This document shows, piece after piece, positions 31,481 through 43,765 of a DNA stretch of 64,000 nucleotides (its first letter is position 1; every line of letters starts with the position of its first letter). The position numbers and the translations under genes were made by a program. This DNA is from Sternotherus odoratus (taxonomy: Eukaryota; Chordata; Testudines; Kinosternidae): assembly GCA_032164245.1 (NCBI GenBank), contig JAVMKO010000020.1:12180706-12244705 (forward strand), in the 5' to 3' direction. Below the pieces are notes generated by a model. It did no database searches and had not been told where the DNA came from. It saw only the letters and a program-made list of their open reading frames with translations.

Positions 31481-34459
31481 CTTGTGCTGAAATTCTGAAG
31501 AAGAGTGAATTTCACACTTACCGAGAACAACCACATTTAGTTTAGAAAACTGGGCCTCCATTTTTTCACAGATACTTCACCACTGTCCATATACTCTCCT
31601 CCCTCTAAGAGGTCAGCCACCTTTTCAGGTATCCTAGCTACCTTGTCCCAGTGAGATCTGGGACCAGTAGGGACCAAATTTCTCTTGCTCTGTATTGAGT
31701 TAGCACCTTACTAACCGTCTGAACGATCCCACTGACTTCAGGGTCACCATTTGTGGAGTGATGTGTTAATCAGTGCAAATGAGAGTCTGGCACTGAATTT
31801 CTGCCATTCACTATTCCATATCCTTTGTTTTCCTGGATAAATGTAGGGCCATTTGGCCAAGTCTTACTTTTAGGAGGGAGGACCATAAGAAAAACATGTA
31901 ACTGGGAGGAAGGTATGTGATGCCACAGAAGAGTAAGGAATTGTATTTTATGATATATTGGAAAAAAATTCTGGATTGATTCATTTTACTTATCTCACCA
32001 TCACTGCCTAGAAAAACATTACATCTATTTAAAATTACATCAATACTTCAAGTTCTATAAACTTCAGTCTCCAGATAAATTAAGCATCACTCTAAAGGGG
32101 GCTTGTGAGCTAGAAACAATGAATACATAAAATCTGATCATGTGCTTCTGAATCCAACTTGGTTGGTTTGTGTTTTTCCTAAGGCGACAACATAGGAAAT
32201 AAAATGCTGGATACATTTTCAGAAGTGACTTAGGCTCTTAGGAATCAAGCCCAGATTCTCCAAGGTATTTAGGCACCTTACTCCCACGGATCTTAGTGTC
32301 TAATTCGATATAGAAAATGAGACTCCATGGCTGCAGTCACTCCAGGTCTTGCTTTTCGAAAATGTTCCTCCAGATCTCTTTCAATGTTGTTTAAACTTTG
32401 GCTAACTGAATGTCGTGAGGCAACAGTATTTCCTTTTATCCTGTTTAAATTGGTTTTCTTTTATTGAATGGCCTTTTATTTTTGTATTATTCGGTGAAAG
32501 GGTAAATAGAAATGCCCTTTCCACCTTCTTTATGGGATTCATGTTCTCTATACCTTTATCACGTCTTCTCTTATTCATTTCCTCTTTCAAGAAAACAACC
32601 TCTGTGTATTGAATCTTTCTATCATAAACATGTGGCTTGGTAACTACACTCCTCTGCATAACACTCATACAAACAGGTGACCTCTATCACGCTCTCAGCC
32701 TGACAATGATAATAATTAATAACCTTGTAGAGCAAACTCAGCATTCAGCAGTGGAATCATCAATATAATTTTAATACAAATGGCTTCACTAGCAGCCAGC
32801 CAGTGTGCTTAATGGGCTTAAACAAAATAATAACGAATGACTCGCTTTGATGTGTAGGACAAAATGCCACTTCCATCACGAGATAGTGGTGCTTGACCTA
32901 CTTACATCTTTATCTGCAACGTGCCACGTCCATTTCTCTTCCTCCACCACTTCATTTGTAGCCTTGCTTGCTCCATCAAGCCTCTAACATACGCTGCAGT
33001 CGCTTGCTGTCAGAGGCATTCACTCTTTCTTCCGTCTCTGTTCAGGAAGCCCATATCAATAAGATATTGTTGTTATATAGCTGTCATTTCTGCCCTCCAA
33101 CCAATCTCGCCTCTGCAGTGTGTCAGGAGGTCGCAGACGCCTAATAATGCTCTTCCCTGCTCTGTCAATTGATTTCAAGGCTGCGTTCCCTTTTCAGCCT
33201 GCATGTGTTGCACAAGGTGTGCAGAGCATGTCCACTCAAAGGTATTGGAAAGATTCCGACAGTCCCATATTACATGCTCGCTGCTAAACAAATGTTTGTT
33301 TGTATTAATCTCTTTGAGCCGTATCTTCTTCTCTGCTGCCGAAGGGGATGAAGAGCTCTCTGTCTGTGTGTATGTGGAGGATAAGGTGTGGATAGGGAAA
33401 ATGCTATATTTTGCGGTATCTTTCCCTCACCCTGCAGACTTGCAACATGGCTATACTGAAAGAAGTCTGTAGTATAGACATGATTTTAGAGTTTGTTGCA
33501 GATTAGAGAGGCGGCAACTGAGGAGGATTCAAACCATCATCCAGAAAGAGAGGCATGGGTTAATTTAATACCTGGTATTTGTAGTTCCGCCTACCAGTTG
33601 ACTTGGAGAACATAATGAGGAATCAACATGACAGATAAAATCACTAAGTCATACCATCTAGTAAAGCCTTAAGGTCAGTGGGATAATTCATATTCTTGAA
33701 ACTAATATTAAGTGCTTGTCTGGATTAGGGCCACATTGCCGAAAGAGGGCATTCAAATAAATGAGGATATTTTCATTGGCCCCAATGGACTTTTCATCAG
33801 ACCCTTAAAGAGGATGTAACATCCTGACATGTATTTGGCACCTAAATATTATGATGATGCCAGTAGTTGTAATGTCTCCAAAATGTTTCTTGCCTGGCTA
33901 TCTTTGGTATTTCTAGGGCAATTAACGTGGTGATATTGATACAGGTAATGCAATGCAGTGCAGTCCAGAGCTGTCCTGTGTCAGAATGTAAATTTAGTGA
34001 ACTGTGGAAAACTTCCTCATTTGATATGGCTTGTTAATGCTCAACCCAGTGATATTGCCCATCGGACAGGCAGGGAGAGAACATACTGGGAGTCTTTGAT
34101 GACAAAATTAATCCTAAAACATGCTTAGCAATATATTGGCCAGCACATAGCACCTGCTAATCCATGGTAGGTGGAGACATGAAGTGCTAGTCAAAGCAGG
34201 AAATTGACTGGCTGTGTAACTTTTGGGGAAGCACGTGATGGCTTGTAGATGAATCCAACAGACAGCTTGCCACAGAAAACTGGCACCATATTAGCTCCAT
34301 GTAGAAGATGGGCACCTATGTAATATTTCTCTCTTTGTGCTCACACATAATTAGAGATTTCCATTCCTCCCATCCATACCCTGTTACAACAATTTTAATT
34401 TTCCACTGTGAATTGTTCACTTCTGTGCCAGTCCCCTGAACTGATTGAATCCTCCAGAG
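31481..34459. other. Gene-free stretch, repeat-poor
   Basis: About 3 kb without a supported gene. Near 33440-33490 TATACTGAAAGAAG and TGTAGTATAGACATG look like a MITE end. The rest is unremarkable. Confidence 0.45.
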
Positions 34460-34545
34460 GCCATGAGTCAGATATTAAACTGATATAAATTAACATAGCT
34501 CCATTGAAATCAATGGAGCCTCACCAATTCATACTTTGTGAGGTC
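34460..34545. repeat. Dispersed GATATAAATTAAC/TTGAAATCAATGG repeat
   Basis: AAACTGATATAAATTAACAT, AGCTCCATTGAAATCAATGG, AGCCTCACC. Same family as the CCATTGACTTCAATGG pieces. Family name unknown. Confidence 0.5.
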
Positions 34546-34597
34546 TGAAACCTATATATTTATAAAGGAACAAAAGGCATAGAGGAGTTCAGAATTT

Positions 34598-34695
34598 ATG
34601 AATTGCCATATTGTATCAAGCCAATGGGTCATTGAGTCCAATATCTTGGTACCAGCTGAGCAAAACCATGACTGGATAAATGCCTAACATGGAAA
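34598..34695 (-). repeat. CR1-type fragment
   Basis: TTGCCATATTGTATCAAGCC, AATGGGTCATTGAGTCCAAT corresponds to the GGCCATACTGGGTCAGCCCA-ATGGTCCATCTAGC block at 52850. Divergent and old. Confidence 0.5.
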
Positions 34696-35425
34696 GTTTG
34701 GCTTTGGGCCCTGAAGCATGAGGATGTATTATATCTAGGATTTTAGGATTATATGTATATACGAGAGAAGCCAACAGGTAAAAAGTTTCTGATTGGGCTT
34801 TTTTCACTATAGGGCTGGATAATATATACGTAGAGACCAATCTATTGACTGTGCCTTCAATCAACAGCCCATGCTCCTCTTTTTTTCTAATTTTTTTTCA
34901 CTAATTCTAATAGGATTCCATTTGGGTTATTAATGTTATCTTCTCACGCAGGCTCTTTGAACTTGTCAAATAAATTCTATCACAAGGCATATTAATCTGG
35001 CATATGGAAATGAAGGGAAGAACTGATAAATCAAGATATGATAAGTGTAAATGCATTTCTAATGAACACACAGTGTGTTAAATAATGGCAATATCACTAG
35101 GATTAGAGGATATTTAATTAAAAAGACAAAAGAGAGAGAAAAAGGGAGAGACTGGTAGGGAGGTTGGAGGGAGTAGAAAGCAGAGAGACCCCTTTCCTGT
35201 GCTGCTAATTGTATATTGCATCTCATCAAATGTAATGCACCATGACTCTGAGGAAGTGCAAGATTCGCCATCTTTGGCCATGCATCCCCTCTATCACCTC
35301 AATCTTTCCGTCTATGCGCTTCATTAAGGTGATGATAGCTGAATGCTCAGGTGCATTTCTAAAGCTACTCCAGTTCATTTTCCAGTCTCTTGCTGACAGC
35401 CCCCTATCTTTTCTCTCATTACTTA
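34696..35425. other. Gene-free stretch
   Basis: GA-rich short tract near 35130-35190. Nothing else. Confidence 0.4.
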
Positions 35426-35590
35426 ACATTTCTATTATGGTAGCACCCAAAGGACCCAGCTGGGATTGAAGGTCCATTGTGCTGGGTGCTGTACAAATTA
35501 AAGAAAAGAGACAAATCCTGCTCTGAAAGACCTTAGATGCAATCAGACTGAGACAAAGGGATGGGGATGGCAGTACAACATACTGGACAA
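35426..35590 (+). repeat. Old dispersed SINE/LINE piece (L2/MIR-like)
   Basis: TATTATGGTAGCACCCAAAG, GTCCATTGTGCTGGGTGCTG, TACAAATTAAAG, AGACAAATCCTGCTCTGAAA. Same family as 3335-3445. Confidence 0.6.
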
Positions 35591-36540
35591 CCAAATGAAC
35601 ATGCTGCAGAATTGGCCTAGCATTGTTAGTTTACATAGATGGCATTTTTTTAAGTGAGTTCAAGATAGGGAATAAGAAAAAGAATAATCACAGCTTGTTA
35701 CGTGTCTACCCATGATCAGCAGGCTGGGTTTTGGAAGCACCATGGGACAACTGGAAATCACAGCTGATTAGAGCCTACACTCCATTTAGGCTTCTCATGC
35801 TTTCCTCATATGCTTGCCGAGGGGGAAAAATATCTGGAACGACAACAGGAAGTCTCACCACGCCTTTCTTGTGAGGCTAAATTCAGGATCTTCTAATAAT
35901 CAGCCTAAAACAAAACGGATTAGGAAACAACCAGCAGGAGTGAGATTTAGAGGCTATTTAAAGGGACAGTTAAGATGTGATGTCTCTTTCCCTTTCTATG
36001 GAAGCTGTAATTCACAATTTGAGGTCTATTATTCCTTTGTTTCTCAATAGCAGATTAACTGTCTTGAACCTTTTATGTGCCTCATGAGGAACGGCTGCAT
36101 TTCAAGACCTGATGTGTGAACTTTTTGTATCGTTCAGGACTCACAGGGGTGCACTTTGCTCAGCTTCTCCCTGTTAGATGGTACAAAAAGAATCCCTACC
36201 CCTTTTCAAAGATGGACACTAGGGGGTCATGTTCCAGGAGACAGGGCAGAGAGGGACAGACGTGGAGGTGAGCTGACAGCAAGGAGTTGCTGGAGATTGC
36301 TTTGTGTCCCAGCTCATTTACAATGGAAAGGCTGGAACTATTCACAGGATTGATGGTGCAGAGAGGAAGTGTAGGAAGCAGTGCTTTCTCTGTGCATAGC
36401 AGTGGCCTTTGGTGGAGAGATAGAGGGGGTAGAGATGATCCCATGCCCCAGAGAATGAATTCAGAACCATAATCAAATTTTCCCAGAATTGGAGGCAGGT
36501 TTTGATTTATGTTGAGGCAGATGCTAAAGTGAAATAGGAA
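35591..36540. other. Gene-free stretch
   Basis: No recognised element. Confidence 0.4.
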
Positions 36541-36609
36541 TTTGATCCAAAGCCCATTCATCCCATGAGAGTCTTTCCATTGACTTCAATGGAATTCAGA
36601 TCAGATCCC
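36541..36609. repeat. Dispersed palindromic TTGACTTCAATGG repeat
   Basis: TTTGATCCAAAGCCCATTCA at the left, TTTCCATTGACTTCAATGGA then TCAGATCAGATCCC at the right. Same family as 22421-22497 and 42037-42080. Confidence 0.6.
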
Positions 36610-36777
36610 AGGAGTAACGTTTGAGTAAGGAGAGGAATATGTGACTGATGGAGAGGAATGAGCAAAATGTTTAGAAAACAGGGGGGAGAGAAGCAAAAGA
36701 GAGGTTAGAAGAAGAAAAGAAGGTGAGGGGATACTGGAGGTCAAAGTAAGGTGTGACACTGTACTAGCAGTTAGATC

Positions 36778-36990
36778 AGGTGCCTGGGAAGCAGGACTCC
36801 AGGTTTCTAGTTCTAAGTGCTAGGAGAGAGCGTGTGTTAGAAGGCAGAAGAGGAGGAAATTGGGAAACAAGGACTCCTGGATTCTGTTCCTAGTTCTGGC
36901 ACTGATTTATGGGATGACCTTGAGCAAATCACTTGGCTGCCCCGTGCCTCAGTTTCTCCATCTGTAAAACAAAGATAAGGTTTCCATAGC
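36778..36990 (+). repeat. MIR-like SINE, partly duplicated
   Basis: AGCAGGACTCCAGGTTTCTA and, 90 bp later, AAGGACTCCTGGATTCTGTT are two copies of the same block. The second continues into ATGACCTTGAGCAAATCACT and CCTCAGTTTCTCCATCTGTA, the best MIR match in the window. Confidence 0.75.
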
Positions 36991-37596
36991 TGACGGGGAG
37001 ATAGTGAGGTTTTAAGAAGCTGAGATCCTTGATTAAAAACACTAAAAAAGACAAAGTATTTACCATTGTTTCCAAAATTAAGGGAAATTCAGGACACACT
37101 GACATGATTCCAAATTGAATTAATCATTTGTGTCCTAATGACACGAATATTCCGGCATCAATTTCAAGTTATTGGGCAACTTGTTTGAGAGCATTTTCAT
37201 TCATCATATTGACAGTGATGTTAATCAAATTGACTATCCTTAACAAAAAGCCCTGCTTCATTTGAACTATATTGCTTTTCTGCCCGAGGGGAACATTTAC
37301 ACAATTAACAAAACCGGATTGAATGCTAATAAAGAAAACAAATGAAGATTTATTCATAATCCAAAAAAAGGACTGAATCATTTAATTAAGGGTATATGTG
37401 GCCCATACCCCGACTGTGGGGTGACGGGCAAAGAGAGAGAGAGATGGTACTTGTTGCAGGGAGGGGAAATATCAGTGATAAGAAATGAGAAAAATCATTT
37501 GTGTTTGAATGGAAGTAAAGAAAGAAGATGGTCTGATATTGAGTTTTATTTTCACTGTTGCCAAATCCCACGAGGCTATGGAAAGGTCATTATTTC
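36991..37596. other. Gene-free stretch, candidate conserved non-coding block
   Basis: At 37060-37390 the sequence is repeat-free, AT-rich and dense in homeodomain-like words (AATTAATCA, TTAATCAAAT, TTTAATTAAG). Conservation is not testable here. Confidence 0.35.
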
Positions 37597-37877
37597 AGGC
37601 CAGGTCTATACTAGAAACTTTGAATAGATAGGGTTTTTTTCTTTGTATATTTGTTTTGTATAGTTTTTTTAATGACATTTCTATATTGGCAAACCCATCT
37701 GCAGATACAGTAATATGAGCAAAAAAGTGCTTTTGCTGGTATAGCTTGTTTAACTAGGGGAATGGTATAAACGGTACCAGCAAAAATAGGTTTTTGCTGG
37801 TATAAGATGTGTTTCCATGAAGAGGGTTTGCCAGTATAGCTGTAGCAGCAAACCTTATCTAATGCAGAATCAGCCTT
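37597..37877. mobile_element. MITE, same family as 29369-29676
   Basis: GGCCAGGTCTATACTAGAAA at the left. CTTTTGCTGGTATAGCTTGT, GGTACCAGCAAAAATAGG and CCAGTATAGCTGTAGCAGCA form repeated and inverted internal blocks. The right end is poorly preserved. Confidence 0.6.
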
Positions 37878-37929
37878 AATTTTGAAGGACATTTTGAATC
37901 CCTCGAAGCTAGACAAATTCAGACCCTAA

Positions 37930-38150
37930 GTAAGACATACATTTTTAAGAGTGAGAGAATTAACCCCTGGAAGAACTTTCCAAAGGCTCTAGGGGCCATT
38001 TTCAATGGAATGGTTTACCAAGAGAGTAATAGGAACTCCATTGTGTGAGCCATTTAAAGATGGAATGGATAAAGCCCTGGAGAAATGCAGTAGGGAACAA
38101 CTGTATTGGCTAAGCTAGTTGAACTAAGCAATCTGCACAGAGATTTAGTC
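37930..38150 (+). repeat. CR1-like LINE fragment (probable)
   Basis: AATGGTTTACCAAGAGAGTA, ATAGGAACTCCATTGTGTGA, TTTAAAGATGGAATGGATAA matches the CR1 3' pattern CCAAGGGAGGTAGTGGAATC-CCATC-TTTAAG-TGGATAAA in order. The canonical 3' terminus is not reached. Confidence 0.5.
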
Positions 38151-39070
38151 TGGACAAAGCATATGAAAATTCCAAACCAGCATGGAATGCAATTCTACTG
38201 GCAACGATAGTACGGTGTGAGGGCAAGGAGGAGGGGTGGAAGGAACAATATTTGATCTAATAGGTTTTTGTAGCCTCTAATTTTTCATGCTGGTGATCTT
38301 TACTCAATTCTATCTCCTTTTTTCAAGCTACACCCTGGAGGTGTGGGTTGCGGGTGCTGCTTAGTCAGTGTGCTTAACTCTGGGGGGGAAGAGAAGGAAT
38401 CCCCTTTGTTATCAACTCATTCCCTTCTGGCTAAGGCTGAGTGCCATGTTCATCGGTTCCCAGGGGAGCTGTCAAAACAAGCAGATCTAAGGAATGATAA
38501 GGAAGGAAAGTAGGCGGGAGCCTTACACTCCTGCCTAAAGCTACTGCTTGTCCATTCCAAACTTCAGACTAAGACCTGAACTCACTGAAGGTTTCAACGT
38601 GGGGTTTTCTAATTCACAGTTAATGGTTCTCACTCAGATGGGCCATGGAGCTCTTCCTGGCAACTGGAAAAAATAAATATTTTGAGAGCCAAGCAATGTG
38701 ATGACTGGATAGGAAATTGCCTCATGAGGGGATGTCTCTGCTATGAAGCCATTCACAGAACAAAAAGAGTTGGAGAAGCCCCATCCCTCTAGTTTACATG
38801 GAAATGATGATAGGAAATACATGTCCACAGAATTTACAGTTACACTGGAGAACCCCTTGCCACATGAATTCATTGAGGCCAAGAGTGTAGCAGGATTCAA
38901 GCAGGCTAAGTTAGCCATTTATAGGACTAACAAGAATATTTGGTTCTAATAGTAAGTATTAAAAAATAAACAGGTTTGGAAGGGATATAAATCCTTATGC
39001 TTCAGGGTTTAAGCTGGCATCTAACTTGAAGACTTTCCTTGGTGGACAGGTCATCCCATCACTGCCTACT
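38151..39070. other. Gene-free stretch
   Basis: No recognised element. Confidence 0.4.
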
Positions 39071-39135
39071 ATAGGGTTCCTTGCATGTTCCTCTGAAGCA
39101 GCTGGCACTGGCCTCGGTTGGAGACAGGACTAGTA
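39071..39135 (+). repeat. CR1-type fragment
   Basis: GGGTTCCTTGCATGTTCCTC, TGAAGCAGCTGGCACTGGCC, TCGGTTGGAGACAGGACTAG. Same family as 425-535 and 52844-53070. Confidence 0.6.
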
Positions 39136-40417
39136 TTGAAATCCGTTTGTTCATCATTTGTATCAAAGTAGTTTCCAATGCAGGTCAGCACTCCATTGTG
39201 ACTGGCACTGTGTAGACGTGGAAGAAGAAATGGGCCCTGTCCTGAAGATCTATTGGTGACAGGAGACAGGACTAGACTTACCCATGAGCTGATCGAGTTT
39301 GTCAATTCTTATATTCCTGTGTTCCTTCTCTGTAATGTTTATATTGTAATTCTCAGGTCTCCTTCCCCCCCTCTTCCCATACTCCACTGACAAGGTATGA
39401 CAGAAGGCTGCTGCCTCTGAAGAGATGCAGAAATCTCTGATCATAGGCAGTTTGGACTCTCTGCATCTGATGGGAACATCCTTACTTCAGAGGGATTCAA
39501 AGTCAGAAAACACATAAAGCCCCTGTCAAGTTGATGTTCACACATACCCAGCCATAGGTGAAAAGGCACAAAGATACGTTGTAAAATTCTATTTGATGCG
39601 GGAAAGGAAATGGGGAAAAAATGGAAATAAATAAACCAAAGCTGTACATCCTGGGTTTCTCAAACACATGAGCTGTCAGCAGCTGTCTATTTCATCTCTG
39701 TTAGGCTTTGATGAGGATAGGGGAAAATGTGAAATTCTGAACCTCTATTTTATTTTCATAATTTTGAAGCTTATCTTTTCTATTTTCTTACTGTCACTGC
39801 ATTATTTTTTTTCCATAATAAAAGTTTAAATTCTTTAAGTTTAAAGGCAATTCGCTTCTTCGGCTTCCTATGATCAATTAAATATAAACCATAAGGCAAT
39901 GGACGAACTGTAGAGGAAGCTCCTGTCAGGAGAGTTTTAAGATATAAACCCCCACTAGTATTAGGGATGCTTAGCCTGCTTTACATAATGCAATGGTACG
40001 TAAAGATTCACTGTGCTTGTATGTGGTATTGATTAATACTTGTACAGATGGAAGCATCTTATGGAAAATTATTCAAATAATAAAATGGAGTTGGGACAGA
40101 TGAAGTGCTCAAAGGAAAACTTTGGCAGGCATGTGGAAGAGAACAGTCTGGCAAACATTCCATGGCTGCTCTCCCGTCCTTGCAGTGAATGGTAGCCAAA
40201 TTTCTCAAAGTTCAAAGATTAACACCCAAACCTGATGATTCCCCAAACTTTTTGAGTTTAGCTGATAACTTCATGAGAAACAGGTTTACTTCTTAGATTT
40301 CTAGCATTCCTTGTCCCCATCCTGGCTGAAAATAGCAAGGCAAAGTATATGCTTAGCTTTAGGTCTTGTGCTTAAGTCCTTTTGACTTAAAATGGATGCA
40401 ATATATATTTAATGTTA
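39136..40417. other. Gene-free stretch
   Basis: No recognised element. Confidence 0.45.
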
Positions 40418-40953
40418 AGCATTGTTGCAGGGTACCCTGGGGAGTCCCGTAGAAATGACGCTCACACACGGTGGCTAGATGGAAAGTGGTGAGTTTACTG
40501 AAGGTCCCGGTCCACTGGCACTGCGGAGCCCCTCTGGCAGCACGACCGCGGAAGGGGCCTTGCACATTTCTGCAATGCCCAGGGAAAGAGCCCAACACAC
40601 AAGGGTGTGTCAGCACAGAAATACTTATACTCATTTGCATCTCATACATAGATATATCTCATGAATAGCAAGCAGCAAGCACCTGATAATTACATGCTGT
40701 TTTGCACTTGTTGATTATACGCTGTCCTGCCTCAGTTTACCTGTTTAGTGTCACACACACTCGTTCTCACACAGATGGGGTAAACAGCTTACACAGCTGA
40801 GAAACTGTTCTCAGACACACACAAGATAACAGGAACACAAGGCCATTCTCATACTGATAACCTTAATTATACGTTACCCTGGAGACGACGTAGAAGCGTA
40901 ACTACGCCCCCTAATGATTGCTGTCACAATAATCTTCCGCTCACTACAAGCAT
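40418..40953 (-). mobile_element. Solo LTR of an endogenous retrovirus, with 5-bp target duplication
   Basis: The LTR proper is 40423-40948 (526 bp). It begins TGTTGCAGGG and ends CACTACA on the plus strand, giving TG...CA ends. AGCAT flanks both sides (40418-40422 and 40949-40953). The minus orientation is favoured because that strand has, in order, an octamer-like ATGCAAATGAG, a TATA-like GAGTATAAGTA (about 40627-40642), and an AGTAAA poly(A)-like signal near 40492-40498, as in a U3-R-U5 arrangement. No gag, pol or env lies beside it, so the provirus collapsed to one LTR by recombination. Virus genus cannot be assigned. It is CpG-richer than its surroundings. Confidence 0.85.
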
Positions 40954-42036
40954 GTGCTTGAATGCTTTGTGAATAGGGATAGTCTGGTAAGTTGGTTCCC
41001 CTGGTGGTATTTAGAACCTTCCTTTTTGCTCTGGGTCAGAACCCAGAAGTGCAAGAGCATTGATGGCATTTTACAAAAGAGAATGTTATCTGGTCATATC
41101 ACAACTGATCCTTCAGAGCTATGACTGCAGCTAAATGACCAAATCTGTGTTCAAATGTAGTGGTGAAATCGTTCCTCAAGGACTATACGATCCAAAATGG
41201 GAGCCAGGAGAGCTGGTGGGTTTATTCTTTGGAAACCAGTCCACAAGGAGCTACACTGAGACCTCAACTCCTTTCACATGGACCTGTCATCAAGTGGCAT
41301 GAATATTGACCTCTATCACCCCAGGTGGATTTGAACCACCTGCAAAATAGTATATGCTCTATATCCCAGTGCCAACTCTTTGACTAAAACCCCAATGCAG
41401 CAACACATTTAAGCACATGATTAACTATAATTGTGTACTTAAGTCCCATTGACTAGTTAAGCACAAGCTTTGATGAACATCTCAGCTTTGGGTTTAGATA
41501 GAAAGATCAGAAACATCCTTGTTCTCTCCAAGTTTTCAGTAGTTTGGAGGTTTATTGTTTTAACCAAGCATGACTTGAATATGTATTTCACACCTCTGCA
41601 AGACAGGAACAGTCAGGGTGCACCAGCTTTGCAGCATAAGGAAAGTTCATTATGAAGTGCCCTTGATGTACAATTTAGTGTTGATGTCAGTCATTTAAAT
41701 ACCTTGTAAAATGGAAGTGGATAGTGTAATGAGAAAGGCAATAACATTCTGAAATGTAGAATCTGCCTTTACTGGGAATGTATAATTAGTCTGGGTTTCC
41801 ATGAATAAGATTAGACATAGCAGGTCAAATTCAGTCTTGATGCAGGCAAGAGTTACTCCACTGAAGTGGATGAAATTGTTTCCACTTAAACCCATTTCTG
41901 AACTGGCTTCAGAACAGAAAGAAAGAGTAAGTGAGACAGAGGAAATGAATTCAGCTATAGTAGCAACTGAAGAGAAAGACAATTGTCAAGTTGTAAAACT
42001 GGGAAAGCCTTAAAAATTAGGTTCTGCCAAGAGAGC
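40954..42036. other. Gene-free stretch
   Basis: No recognised element. Short frames only. Confidence 0.45.
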
Positions 42037-42080
42037 TTGATCCAAAGACCATTGATGTCAATGAAAGGACTCCCAGTTGG
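42037..42080. repeat. Dispersed GATCCAAAG/TGTCAATGAA repeat
   Basis: TTGATCCAAAGACCATTGAT, GTCAATGAAAGGACTCCC. Same family as 36541-36609. Confidence 0.5.
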
Positions 42081-42337
42081 TTGGCATGGCTTTGGTTCAA
42101 GCTATTGTGTTAATTTCAATGGAATAATTGGGCGCAGAGAATCAGAGGTGTGAGCATAGCCTTTTTACTGTACAACATTAAGCAGTTAAATGTGGTTTGG
42201 GGTTGAGAACAGAGTCCTCACCCTGCTAAGCAGTACCAAGGCAAACACAAAGGAAATTAATTATAAAATTTGGGCATTTATCTACTACAATGCATAAGAG
42301 AGAGAATCAAAAAGAAAACTTAAAGCATTTTGAAACA

Positions 42338-42632
42338 GGCTATGTCTACACTACAAATTACTTCAGTACAATTTACATCACTCAAGGCTGTGAATAATCT
42401 ACACCCCTGAGCAGCATAAGTTATACCAAACAAAGCGCTGGTGTGTACCGCACTGTCAGCGGGAAAGCTTCTTCTGCCCACATAGCTACTGTCTCTCGCA
42501 GAAGCAGTAGTTATTAAGCCGACGGGAGAGCTCTCTCCCATTGACTTAGAGTGTCTTTACCAGGAATGCTACAGTGGCACAGTCACATGGGTGCATTTGC
42601 ACCATGATAGCTTCTGTAGTGTAGACATAATC
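42338..42632. mobile_element. MITE with GTCTACACTACA terminal inverted repeats
   Basis: GGCTATGTCTACACTACAAA at the left and TGTAGTGTAGACATAATC at the right are inverted repeats of about 17 bp. Interior blocks AGTACAATTTACATCA, CCGACGGGAGAGCTCTCTCC and GCTACAGTGGCACAGTCACA resemble other reptile MITEs. No clear target duplication was found. Confidence 0.8.
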
Positions 42633-42904
42633 TGGGTGTTTATGTAAAATAAACAATCAAAACTTACGAAAGTCCCTTTTTTCAGAGAGAGGATATCTAT
42701 TAGAGTCTCTTATTTTGTCACCTCTGGGATGCCATCTGGCTTGCTGGGTCAGGTTCTTCTCCTTCACTGGTCCCTCTCAGGGTCAGCAGAGTTGGATGGG
42801 TCATCTCAACCCATTGTGCTGGTGCTGTGTAGTGCAATGGGTCTCAGAATCAGATGGAAAGCTGAGAGAAAGGGGGAGAGAAAGAGAGAGAGGACAGGAA
42901 GAAG

Positions 42905-42905
<1 letters not shown>

Positions 42906-42976
<71 letters not shown>
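42906..42976. repeat. (GT)n microsatellite, about 70 bp
   Basis: Near-perfect dinucleotide array, preceded by a GA-rich tract. It gives artefact CV/HT-repeat frames on both strands. Confidence 0.98.
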
Positions 42977-42979
<3 letters not shown>

Positions 42980-43063
42980 GGAATATAAAAGGGAAGGGAA
43001 AACAGAGAAGGATCTCACGTGTATCAAGCCGGGGTCCTTGCTGCTCTTATGGCAATGATCATG

Positions 43064-43091
43064 CATCCTCACCAGCATGCTGGTGAGGATG
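43064..43091. repeat. Perfect 28-bp palindrome
   Basis: CATCCTCACCAGCATGCTGG, then TGAGGATG. It is symmetrical about 43077/43078 with no loop. It lies about 90 bp right of the GT array. No transcription unit is identified to make it a terminator. Confidence 0.9.
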
Positions 43092-43649
43092 TCCCAATGT
43101 TCAAGGCTCATCGACGAAAGAGGGGATATCTCTGGAATGAAGCACAGACCTATTTACCTTTTCTGAGAGAATCCTTGGGGTCCATTCCACCAGTCTGATC
43201 CTCAAAGTTTCTCTTTTTAAATCTCCAAAAGGGGTAATGGTGGGTGAAATAAACCATCCACTCATTATTCTGTTCACCAGTACAGCCCAATTTCTGACCA
43301 GACCAACTGGGGGCTATTGATTTCCAGTTCTATCTGCCAATGTTTTTCAGTCATGAACCTGGCACAGTCCTTGGGTTGTGTCACTAGCCCTTTCTGTCTG
43401 AACTAATCTAGATTTTCTGTGTCCTTTTCCTACCCCTTACATCAACATTCATTATTACAGTCCTTTATGAACTTTCACCTGTTTTCCAGCAGTTGAGAAG
43501 GAAATTAGCATAGATCTGTAGGTCTCAATGATTACATCAAGGCCCATGTCAGGTGTGCAAAAGGTTCATAAACTTGACTTTGTTACTGTTGTAAAAGTAA
43601 AATTTCATAGCATGTATGTGTGGTATGTGGTATGTGGATTTGTGTGTAT
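43092..43649. other. Gene-free stretch
   Basis: No recognised element. Confidence 0.4.
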
Positions 43650-43765
43650 ATGTAACCCACATGCCTCCTAGGTATGGTGTTCTGTCCTACCTAGTAGCAG
43701 TAAGATGAGAGAGAGATTAATGAGTCTGCTCTACAGCCTTTATCCTGTCTGCCAATGACCAGGGT
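43650..43765 (+). repeat. SINE fragment, same family as 8477-8660
   Basis: TAACCCACATGCCTCCTAGG, TATGGTGTTCTGTCCTACCT, then TGAGTCTGCTCTACAGCCTT align with the copy at 8.5 kb. The B-box end is missing. Confidence 0.65.

Noticed and set aside
43064..43091. Transcription terminator hairpin
   Set aside because: No transcription unit or T run accompanies the palindrome.
42715..43111. Frames with CV or TH repeats
   Set aside because: Translation of the GT microsatellite, with no domain around it.
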